Shown here piece by piece: positions 6,845-12,837 of a stretch of 12,837 nt of DNA (positions within the stretch are counted from its first letter, which is position 1; each line of letters opens with the position of its first letter). The position numbers were made by a program, and so were the translations under genes. The notes below the pieces were generated by a model. The model was not told the DNA's origin. It ran no database searches and was given only the letters and a program-made list of their open reading frames with translations. The stretch is from JBDTNK01 sp039933775 (GTDB taxonomy: Bacteria; Chloroflexota; Limnocylindria; QHBO01), in the NCBI GenBank assembly GCA_039933775.1, contig JBDTNK010000058.1, positions 1 to 12,837 on the forward strand. The letters are read 5' to 3'.

Positions 6845-8563
6845 TCAGATCGCGACCGCGGCCGCCGCGAACTCGCGGATCCGCCGCTCAACCTCGTCGA
6901 TCGGCACGACCGATCGCTCGCCGCTCGCCCGATCCGTCACCTCCAGCCCACCGGCGGCCAGGGAGCGCGACGAGACCGTGACGATGAGCGGCATGCCGAG
7001 CAGCTCGGCATCGGTCAGCTTCACGCCGGGCGACTCGTCGCGGTCGTCGTACAGGATCGCGATGCCGTCATCGGTCAGGCGGGCATACAGCCCCTCAGCG
7101 GTCTCGAGCACCTCCGCGTTGCGCGACGCCCCAAGGCTGACAAGCTGCGCCGGATACGGCGCCACGGCGGCCGGCCAGGTGATGCCCTTCTCGTCGTGAT
7201 GCGCCTCCACCACGCACGCCAGGCTGCGCCCCAGGCCGATGCCGTAGCTGCCCATCACGATCGGGTGGCGGCTCCCGTCCTCCGCGAGGAAGGTCGCGCC
7301 CAGCGCCTCGGTGTACTTCGTGCCGAGCTTGAAGATGTTGCCGACCTCGATGCCGTTCGCCAGCCGGAGCGGCGAGCCGCACTGCGGGCAGGGATCACCC
7401 TCGCGCGCGCTGGTGATCTCGGCCACGATTTCGGGCACGTAGTCGCGCGGTACGTTGACATTGCGCACGTGCCAGCCGACGCGGTTCGCGCCCGCCACGA
7501 GGTTCGGACTGCGCGCCGCGAGCTCGTCGACCACGACGACGGTGTCGTGCGCCCCGATCGGCGAGCCGTAGCCGGGCTCCATGCCGCCGGCGCGGATCTC
7601 GTCGACGGTCGCGGGACGCAGGCCGCCGACCGCTTGCACCGCGTTCGAGAGCTTCGTCTCGTTAACGTCGTAGTCGCCGCGCACGATGCCGGTGATGAGT
7701 CGCCCGTCGCCGGTCATGAAGAAGGCGGCCTTGGCGGTGCGCGCGGTCGGAATCGCCAGGTGCTCGGCAAGCGTGGCGATCGTCGTGGTGCCGGGTGTTT
7801 CGACGTCCTCGCGGGGCAGCGCCTCCTCCGCCTCGGGGGAAGGTTTGCCCACAGCTGCGACCTGCTGGTTGGCCGCGTAGCCGCACGCGTCGCACAGCAC
7901 CAGCGTGTCCTCGCCGAACGGGTTGAGGGCCATGAACTCGTGGGCCTGGCTGCCGCCCATCATGCCCACATCGCTGGCCACGGCGATGGCGTCGAGACCG
8001 AGGCGTTCGAAGATGCGGCTGTAGGCCTCGTAGTGCAGGTCGTAGCTGCGATCCAGGCCGGCCGCGTCGGCGTCGCAGCTGTAGCTGTCCTTCATCACGA
8101 ACTCGCGAACGCGGATAAGGCCGCCGCGTGCCCGTGGCTCGTCGCGGAACTTGGTCTGGAAGTGGTACAGGATCATCGGCAGCTGGCGGTAGCTCTGCAC
8201 GATGTCGCGCAGCAGGTCGGCGACGACCTCCTCGTGCGTCATGGCCAGCACCGCATCCCGCCCGGCGCGGTCCTTGAAGCGCACCATCTCGGGGCCGATC
8301 TGGTCGTAGCGCCCGGTCTCGCGCCACAGGTCCGCCGGGTGGACGACCGGCATCTCCATCTCCTGCCCGCCGATGCGGTCGATCTCCTCGCGGATCACCT
8401 GCTCGATGCGGCGCTGCACCCGCAGCCCGAGCGGCAGCAGCGAGTAGATGCCGGCGCCCAGCTGCCGGATGTAGCCCGCGCGCACCAGGAGGCGGTGCGA
8501 CGGCATCTCGGCATCGGCCGGGTCCTCGCGGAGCGTGGCGAAGAAGAGATCACTGCTGCGCAT
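6845..8563 (-). CDS. proS: Proline--tRNA ligase (ProRS), bacterial type with INS editing domain
   Basis: Charges tRNA-Pro with proline in the cytoplasm. At 572 residues it has the length of the bacterial type. Class II motif 1 lies near 35-75, motif 2 at 139-155 (starting FRDEPRARGG) and motif 3 at 438-453 (GSYGIGLGRSLACVVE). The YbaK-like INS domain, which clears Ala-tRNA-Pro, fills about 240-385 between motifs 2 and 3 and keeps a lysine (Lys278) near the position of the E. coli editing lysine. The anticodon-binding domain covers about 466-572. Two CxxC pairs, Cys224/Cys227 and Cys392/Cys395, bracket the INS domain and could bind zinc. The ATG at 8563 follows a TAGAAT box. It lies 29 nt behind the MFS gene on the same strand, but this box suggests a separate promoter. 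Confidence 0.97.
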   Translation of the reverse strand: MRSSDLFFATLREDPADAEMPSHRLLVRAGYIRQLGAGIYSLLPLGLRVQRRIEQVIREEIDRIGGQEMEMPVVHPADLWRETGRYDQIGPEMVRFKDRAGRDAVLAMTHEEVVADLLRDIVQSYRQLPMILYHFQTKFRDEPRARGGLIRVREFVMKDSYSCDADAAGLDRSYDLHYEAYSRIFERLGLDAIAVASDVGMMGGSQAHEFMALNPFGEDTLVLCDACGYAANQQVAAVGKPSPEAEEALPREDVETPGTTTIATLAEHLAIPTARTAKAAFFMTGDGRLITGIVRGDYDVNETKLSNAVQAVGGLRPATVDEIRAGGMEPGYGSPIGAHDTVVVVDELAARSPNLVAGANRVGWHVRNVNVPRDYVPEIVAEITSAREGDPCPQCGSPLRLANGIEVGNIFKLGTKYTEALGATFLAEDGSRHPIVMGSYGIGLGRSLACVVEAHHDEKGITWPAAVAPYPAQLVSLGASRNAEVLETAEGLYARLTDDGIAILYDDRDESPGVKLTDAELLGMPLIVTVSSRSLAAGGLEVTDRASGERSVVPIDEVERRIREFAAAAVAI

Positions 8564-8572
8564 GGGAAGCTG

Positions 8573-8578
8573 ATTCTA
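8573..8578 (-). promoter_or_regulatory. -10 box (TAGAAT) for proS
   Basis: On the minus strand TAGAAT matches five of six consensus bases and lies 9 nt before the proS ATG, inside the 29-nt gap after the MFS stop. It would give a leader of at most a few bases. No -35 consensus is evident in the GC-rich upstream sequence. Confidence 0.55.
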
Positions 8579-8592
8579 CGGTGCGCAGCGCA

Positions 8593-9885
8593 TCACGCGG
8601 CGGCGGAAGGCACCGATGGCGTTGGCCGCGCCCCTACGAGATGCTCAGATGCGCGCAGCCGATGGATCGGCAGGACGGCGATGAGCAGCAGCACCACGCT
8701 CGCCAGGAGAAGTCCGTCGATCCCGAGCCAGTCCGCCGCAGTCCCGCTGGCCAGCGCGCCGATGATCTGTCCCACCCCCAGGAAGACCGAGTAGAGGCCC
8801 ATGATCGCGCCGCGATCCGCCGGATGGCTCTCGCTGATGTCGGCCAGCAGACCGAGCGCCGCGGGCGTGGCACCGGCCAGCACGAAGAGGCCCGCCGCGG
8901 CGACGATGATGAGCGGGAGCTGGATGAGGGGCCCGGCTGCCGCAGAATGGTTGACCAGGTAGCCCGCGGCCATCATGACCAGTGCACCCGCGAGCCCGAC
9001 GGCGATGATCGTAGTGCGCCGGTAGCGTTTGAAGCGGCCGCCCCAGTAGATGAGCCCGGCGAAGAAGATGAGGCCCGCCGTTCCCAGGCCTATGCTGACC
9101 TGGATCGGCGAAAAGCCGCCCATCAGCATCTGACCGGCGAACCGGTCGGACGGCTCGCGCACCAGCTGAAAGACCGATTGGGTGGTCCAGGCACCCAGCA
9201 CGGCATTCAGCGCGATCCATGTCGGCGCCAGCAGCCAGACCTGCGGGTTCCGCATCAGGTGCGCGTAGCGACCCACGTCGAAGCGGCCGTCGGCGCCCTC
9301 GGCGAGCCGCTCGGGGTGGTGCAGCTCGCCGACGCCGTAGCGGAAGACGAGCAGCGATCCCATGTAGACCACGGCATTCAGGAGGAAGGCGCCGCGCCCG
9401 ATGAGCTCGTACAGCGGTCCCGCGGCGACGACCCCGACCGCGATGCCGGCCAGCGTGGCGGCCTCGAAGCGTGCGACCGTACGGCCGCGCAGGGCTTCGT
9501 CATCCGAGGTGGCGAGCGCGATGTAGCCCAGGATCGACGGGATGCTGGCTGCCGCCGCCATGCCCTCAAGCCAGCGCGTGGAGCCCAGCAGCAGCAGGTC
9601 GGTGGTGAACGCGGTGAGCGTCGCCGCCACGATGCCGAAGAGCGGCCCGTGCTGCATGACGCGGTGCGCGCCCCATCGGTCCGACAGGATGCCGAAGGCC
9701 GGTGAGAGCAGCAGCTCGGCGAGGAAGTAGAGCGCGGTGAGGATGCCGACGACGGTGGCGCTGATGGTCGGGCCGCCGTGCGCCGGCAGGTCGGCCAGGT
9801 AGAAGACAAGCAGGCCGCCGGTCAGGCCGGTGCTGAAGCGCAGCGTGAACGTTCCGCCCAGGACGGCGACCAGCGAACGATGCAT
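8593..9885 (-). CDS. MFS transporter, 12-TM type
   Basis: A 430-residue integral membrane protein with about twelve hydrophobic segments. MFS motif A is intact between TM2 and TM3 (GILSDRWGAHR, 65-75), and a positively charged counterpart, GRFKRYRR, marks the TM8-TM9 loop in the second half. A polar central loop around residues 190-215 separates the two six-helix halves. The substrate is not readable: it resembles generic drug or metabolite exporters. The ATG at 9885 lies 6 nt after the stop of the upstream metallopeptidase gene, with no promoter in between, so co-transcription and probable translational coupling are expected. The stop is 29 nt from proS. A long open frame on the opposite strand here is a GC-driven shadow. 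Confidence 0.9.
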   Translation of the reverse strand: MHRSLVAVLGGTFTLRFSTGLTGGLLVFYLADLPAHGGPTISATVVGILTALYFLAELLLSPAFGILSDRWGAHRVMQHGPLFGIVAATLTAFTTDLLLLGSTRWLEGMAAAASIPSILGYIALATSDDEALRGRTVARFEAATLAGIAVGVVAAGPLYELIGRGAFLLNAVVYMGSLLVFRYGVGELHHPERLAEGADGRFDVGRYAHLMRNPQVWLLAPTWIALNAVLGAWTTQSVFQLVREPSDRFAGQMLMGGFSPIQVSIGLGTAGLIFFAGLIYWGGRFKRYRRTTIIAVGLAGALVMMAAGYLVNHSAAAGPLIQLPLIIVAAAGLFVLAGATPAALGLLADISESHPADRGAIMGLYSVFLGVGQIIGALASGTAADWLGIDGLLLASVVLLLIAVLPIHRLRASEHLVGARPTPSVPSAAA

Positions 9886-9891
9886 GAGGCG

Positions 9892-11952
9892 CTACAGGGT
9901 AGCGTCGGGGCGCAGCGGCGTCGCGGAAATCGGGGCCGCGGGTCGGCGCCGTCGGCGCTGGCGGAGCGCGCCCACGGCCACGAGCGCCAGGCCATCCAAG
10001 GCAAGCGCGCCGGCGCCCCCGAGCACGAGGCGGTCACGCCCGCTCTCGCGCGCCGCGTCGCGCAGCTCGATGGCGCTCTTCGCCTCGTGGTCGGCGTTGG
10101 CGCCGTCGCCGGCTTCGAACGCGGCGCGCGCGGCGGCGAGCCGGGCCGGCGCATCGGAGCCCCACAGGCCGACCGTCTCCAGGAGGGTCGGCGCCTCGGC
10201 GAGGCGCTCCGTGGCGCGGGACAGCCCGTCAAGCGTGAGCAGCTCGGCCGCTGCCTCGGCGCGCGCGGGGTCGAAGGTGCTGGCGGTTTCGAAGAGCGAT
10301 TCCAGCCGGCGGGGCGGCTCCAGATCCAGACCCGCGGCAGCAGTGACGATCCGGTCACGTTCGCGCAGGACGTCACGCGCCTGGACGAGGAGATCGGTGG
10401 CCTGCTCGAACTCCCAGGCCGCCATCACGTGGCGCACCCCGCGCGGCAGCTCCCACTCGCCGGCCTCGTCGAGCGTGGCGGCATAGCGTTCACGCGCGGC
10501 GCGGCGCTCGTCGAGCAGCGGTGCCTCGACATCGGTCACGACCCAGTCGCGCCAGATGTCGTCGAACGGCTCGCCGCTCTGCTCCTCGACGAAGTCGAGC
10601 AGTCGCTGCCAGCCCTCCTGCGTCACGGCCCCGCTGCCCTCCGGCTGCGCATCGGGATCGCGTGGCTGGTAGGCGCTGCGGTGCGCGTCGATCGCCTGCC
10701 ACATGCCCTGCAGCCCCTCGATCGTGGCGCGATCGGCGATGAGCCGCGCGACCTCGTACGTCGCGGCGTACGCGAAGTCCTCGGTGCCGTCGTCCTCGGC
10801 GCCGATCTCGCCCCATGCGTTGAGCGGGATGCGGTACGCCTCCAGGTCGTCGCTCAGGCGGTAGGGCTCGGCATCCAGGCCGGCCGCGGTGCCCGCCTCG
10901 ACGGCATACAGCGAGGCGAATGCCTCGCCCACCCATCGGTCCTCGATCAGGCGTCCGTTGAACCAGGCATGCGCCGCCTCGTGCAGCGCGACGAAGGCGT
11001 CGGCGTCATAGCGGATGTTGATGCGCTCCTGCAGGTCATCGTAGACGCCCGCGTAGCCGCCCAGCCGCGAGGTCGCGGCCTCCTCGACCTCCAGATCGGT
11101 GCGGATCGGCCATGGAAGACCGATGAGCCTGGAGAGCTCCGGGATGCCGGCCCGCATCCAGGTCGTCATGTTTGCCGTCCAGTCCGGATCGTCCTCCCAG
11201 CCGCGGATCACGACCTGCGCCGGCTTGTCGCCGATGGCGAGGTCCAGCTGCTGCTCGCTGAAGGCGCCCGGCGCCTCAGCGGTGACGTAGGCGAACCAGC
11301 TCAGGGCGTCGCCGATCTGGCCGCTGCGCAGCACCGTTGCCCCGCCGATCCCGTCGTCGGTCGGGGCCAGGTCGCCGACCTCGATGGTAGGCGTGTAGCC
11401 ATTCGGTACGTAGACCTCCACGTGACTGCCGGGCGTCTCCGGCGACCCAAAGGCCCAGACCGGGAAGGCCACCAGGCTGGAGCCGATGCGGATGTCGCGG
11501 TTCGGCTGGCCGCCGGGGTCGGGCAGGTCGAAGCTGACCGTGAAGGGGTAGCGCTGCTGGTAGAACACCTGCCGGTCGAACGCGATGGCGATCGCCGTCA
11601 GGTCGTCGTTCGCTTCATCGATGCTGACGGGCAGTGGATTGCCGATGGCGGTGGCGGCGGCAGCGTTCACCGCGCCCGGCTGGATGACGAGCGTCATGCC
11701 GCTGTAGTAGGTGCGCTGGGTCGCGGTGTCGGGCGTGAGTGCCGTCGCCACCGCGTCGATCGAGACGTGGATCCGGCCCTCGGCCGGTGCCGCCACGTAC
11801 GTTGCCTGGGTGACGAGCGCGAGGCCGTCCTCGGCGGCGCGAGCGGGCTGCACCGCTGCGACCGCCAGGGCAGTCATCGCGAGCGCGACGATCAGCGGGG
11901 CCAGGGCACGCGGCAGGGCGAAGGCGCGGCGCAGCCGCTGGCGAGGGTGCAT
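9892..11952 (-). CDS. Secreted, membrane-anchored M1-like metallopeptidase (gluzincin)
   Basis: From the ATG at 11952 this is 686 residues. The N-terminus is a signal peptide: arginine-rich start, hydrophobic core about 16-34, and ARA before a likely cleavage after residue 39. HEAAH at 324-328 is the HExxH zinc motif, and Glu343 in WVGEAFAS matches the third ligand in WLNEGFAS of M1 peptidases. Only 14 residues separate His328 from Glu343, where M1 enzymes have 18. No GxMEN aminopeptidase motif is seen; GGYAGVYD (298-305) lies near that place. AYAATYEVARLI follows, as in the M1 region with the catalytic Tyr. A coiled, charged C-terminal part ends in a TM (about 642-663) and an RRRRR stretch (666-670), consistent with outward anchoring. 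A GTG at 11970 is an alternative start. Confidence 0.82.
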   Translation of the reverse strand: MHPRQRLRRAFALPRALAPLIVALAMTALAVAAVQPARAAEDGLALVTQATYVAAPAEGRIHVSIDAVATALTPDTATQRTYYSGMTLVIQPGAVNAAAATAIGNPLPVSIDEANDDLTAIAIAFDRQVFYQQRYPFTVSFDLPDPGGQPNRDIRIGSSLVAFPVWAFGSPETPGSHVEVYVPNGYTPTIEVGDLAPTDDGIGGATVLRSGQIGDALSWFAYVTAEAPGAFSEQQLDLAIGDKPAQVVIRGWEDDPDWTANMTTWMRAGIPELSRLIGLPWPIRTDLEVEEAATSRLGGYAGVYDDLQERINIRYDADAFVALHEAAHAWFNGRLIEDRWVGEAFASLYAVEAGTAAGLDAEPYRLSDDLEAYRIPLNAWGEIGAEDDGTEDFAYAATYEVARLIADRATIEGLQGMWQAIDAHRSAYQPRDPDAQPEGSGAVTQEGWQRLLDFVEEQSGEPFDDIWRDWVVTDVEAPLLDERRAARERYAATLDEAGEWELPRGVRHVMAAWEFEQATDLLVQARDVLRERDRIVTAAAGLDLEPPRRLESLFETASTFDPARAEAAAELLTLDGLSRATERLAEAPTLLETVGLWGSDAPARLAAARAAFEAGDGANADHEAKSAIELRDAARESGRDRLVLGGAGALALDGLALVAVGALRQRRRRRPAAPISATPLRPDATL

Positions 11953-11961
11953 GCGCGCGCA

Positions 11962-11967
11962 AGTATG
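11962..11967 (-). promoter_or_regulatory. Candidate -10 box (CATACT) for the M1-like peptidase gene
   Basis: On the minus strand CATACT matches four of six TATAAT positions and lies 9 nt before the ATG at 11952, the same spacing as the proS box. It favours that ATG over the GTG at 11970, whose codon would overlap the box. The upstream -35 region coincides with an arm of the thioredoxin terminator hairpin. Confidence 0.3.
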
Positions 11968-11979
11968 CACCGAACAAGC

Positions 11980-12011
11980 GACCGCCCGGTCCGTTGCCGG
12001 ACCGGGCGGTC
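11980..12011 (-). terminator. Hairpin terminator downstream of thioredoxin
   Basis: Perfect 14-bp arms at 11980-11993 and 11998-12011 (GACCGCCCGGTCCG and its complement) enclose a 4-nt loop. It starts 22 nt after the thioredoxin stop. On the minus strand the stem is followed by GCTTGTTCGG, a weak T-tract; the plus side has none, so it should work mainly for leftward transcripts. It separates arsR-trxA from the peptidase gene. Confidence 0.82.
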
Positions 12012-12033
12012 AGTGGTGGTGAGGAGAGACGGC

Positions 12034-12363
12034 TCAGGCCTGGACGTTGAGCCCGAAGGCGGCCTCGAGCTGCTCGAGGGGCCGGAAGCCGACGGCGGCG
12101 CGCGGGGCCTCGCCGGGGGCAAAGTAGGCCACGGTCGGGATGCTCATGACCTGGTAGCGCATCGCGGTCTGTGGGTTGGCATCGACGTCGAGCTTCACGA
12201 CATCGACCTTCCCCTCGTACTTCGCGGCAAGCTTCTCGACCTCGGGAGCGACCATGCGGCAGGGGCCGCACCAGGTCGCCCAGAAATCAACGACGACCGG
12301 CTTGTCGTTCTGCAGCACGAGCTGCTCAAAATTGGCGTCGGTCGCTTCGCGGACGTTCGACAT
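12034..12363 (-). CDS. trxA: Thioredoxin
   Basis: A 109-residue cytoplasmic thioredoxin, the normal length for TrxA. It carries the redox site WCGPC at 31-35, the buried Asp26 in VVVDFWA and the cis-proline Pro76 in SIPT. It reduces protein disulfides and is recharged by thioredoxin reductase. The ATG at 12363 was chosen because the domain starts there and GAAAGGA (12375-12381 on the minus strand) lies 11 nt upstream as ribosome binding site. An upstream in-frame ATG at 12486 would overlap arsR. It lies 40 nt behind arsR and ahead of a strong hairpin, so arsR-trxA form a two-gene operon. Control by the ArsR protein is therefore likely. Confidence 0.96.
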   Translation of the reverse strand: MSNVREATDANFEQLVLQNDKPVVVDFWATWCGPCRMVAPEVEKLAAKYEGKVDVVKLDVDANPQTAMRYQVMSIPTVAYFAPGEAPRAAVGFRPLEQLEAAFGLNVQA

Positions 12364-12403
12364 CGGTGATTGAGTCCTTTCTTGCACAGGTTGGTCCGCC
12401 GCT

Positions 12404-12697
12404 TCAGCGCGCGACGCGCTGCAGCAGCCTGTAGATCTCGAGGACGTCGGGGTCCGCGAGCCGATAGAAGACGGTGGTGCCGTCACGCCGGGTGTCCACC
12501 AAGCCTGCTGAACGCAGCACCGCCAGGTGCTGGCTCATGTTCGGGACCTGGCAGCCGACGCCACGGGAAAGCTCGCCGACCGATTGCTCGCCTGCGGCGA
12601 GCTGCTCGAGCACGCAGAGGCGCTTCGAGTCCGCGAGTGCGCGGGCAATGAGCGCCGAGCGATCGCGCAGCGGTTCGGGGATGAGCATGGTGTCCAT
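12404..12697 (-). CDS. ArsR/SmtB-family transcriptional regulator, probably redox-sensing
   Basis: A 97-residue dimeric winged-helix DNA-binding protein. The recognition helix region is VPNMSQHLAVLRSAGLV (51-67), followed by the wing DTRRDGTTVFYRL (68-80). The metal-binding ELCVCDL motif of arsenic and zinc sensors is replaced by EQSVGELS (37-44), so classical arsenite sensing at that site is unlikely. Two other cysteines, Cys28 and Cys49, are present and could act as a thiol switch, which would fit the thioredoxin gene behind it. A near-perfect 20-bp palindrome lies 20 bp before the start, pointing to autorepression. The start is uncertain: AGGAG is only 3 nt from the ATG at 12697 and 12 nt from a second ATG at 12688. 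Confidence 0.93.
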   Translation of the reverse strand: MDTMLIPEPLRDRSALIARALADSKRLCVLEQLAAGEQSVGELSRGVGCQVPNMSQHLAVLRSAGLVDTRRDGTTVFYRLADPDVLEIYRLLQRVAR

Positions 12698-12717
12698 CGG
12701 CTCCTATCATCTCACGT

Positions 12718-12737
12718 ACTTGCGCAATTACGCAAGT
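12718..12737. promoter_or_regulatory. Palindromic operator upstream of arsR-trxA
   Basis: ACTTGCGCAATTACGCAAGT equals its own reverse complement at 18 of 20 positions, with uninterrupted 7-bp arms (ACTTGCG/CGCAAGT) around an AATT core. It is AT-richer than its surroundings and sits just before the arsR start. On the minus strand TTGCGT inside it, 18 bp before GATGAT, could be the -35 and -10, so a bound dimer would block the promoter. ArsR dimers bind such sites. Confidence 0.75.
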
Positions 12738-12778
12738 GGAGGTGGGTCGGGCGGAGTTTCTGGCTCGCTGCGGGTCTG

Positions 12779-12837
12779 TCACGCCGCCCGCGTGATCACC
12801 ACGTGACCGAAACAGCGCTCGGGACCGGGCTCGCCGG
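12779..12837 (-). CDS. C-terminal end of an unrecognised gene entering from the right edge
   Basis: The last 18 codons of a leftward frame, reading GEPGPERCFGHVVITRAA and then TGA, lie at the window edge. Fifteen of 18 codons end in G or C, as in the neighbouring genes, and the peptide looks like a natural protein end (a short strand, HVVITR, then a tail). The family cannot be named from so little. The stop is 81 nt before the arsR start, and the palindromic operator lies between them, so it is probably a separate transcription unit. It might also be non-coding. Confidence 0.35.
   Translation of the reverse strand, partial: GEPGPERCFGHVVITRAA

Noticed and set aside
7196..8794. A 532-codon open frame on the plus strand
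   Set aside because: It is antisense to proS and its translation shows no domain; a shadow of the GC-rich codons.
9778..12369. An 863-codon open frame on the plus strand
   Set aside because: It lies antisense to the MFS, M1-like and thioredoxin genes, whose products have clear motifs. Its translation is low-complexity and rich in Arg, Gly and Ala, typical of a GC-driven shadow frame.

Overview
The window is GC-rich throughout, tightly packed and bacterial. The mixture of an F420-type LLM flavin oxidoreductase, a group-III-like phosphofructokinase, a CxxC-bearing ProRS and TANNNT boxes sitting almost on start codons suits a high-GC, F420-using lineage. Chloroflexota (Limnocylindria-like) or an actinobacterium are the best guesses. 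That placement is inference from gene style, with no marker gene to prove it.

Left part (1-4396). A partial SOS-response-associated peptidase (SRAP/YedK/HMCES type, abasic-site DNA-protein crosslinker) runs leftwards off the edge. Diverging from it is a rightward run: a phosphofructokinase with pyrophosphate-type active-site residues, an EmrB/QacA-like MFS exporter whose start overlaps the PFK stop (ATGA), and a patatin-like lipid acyl hydrolase.

Middle (4397-6841). A 304-base non-coding stretch holds a cluster of short direct and inverted repeats that no gene explains. It is followed by a DAO-family FAD oxidoreductase and a LLM-class F420-dependent oxidoreductase, both rightward and each with its own -10-like box.

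Right part (6845-12837), all leftward. Read in the direction of transcription these are: the last codons of an unrecognised gene entering from the right edge; an ArsR-family repressor preceded by a near-perfect 20-bp palindrome; thioredoxin; a strong GC hairpin terminator; a secreted, membrane-anchored M1-like (gluzincin) metallopeptidase; a second MFS transporter 6 nt behind it; and prolyl-tRNA synthetase. ProRS converges on the LLM gene with only 3 nt between stop codons.

The arsR-trxA pair reads as a small redox-responsive operon. No RNA genes, CRISPR arrays, insertion sequences or prophage genes were seen. Most of the window is ordinary metabolism. The observations most worth checking are the 4448-4611 repeat cluster, the M1-like protein with a shortened zinc motif, the PPi-type PFK signature, the arsR-trxA operator and the recurring leaderless-type starts.
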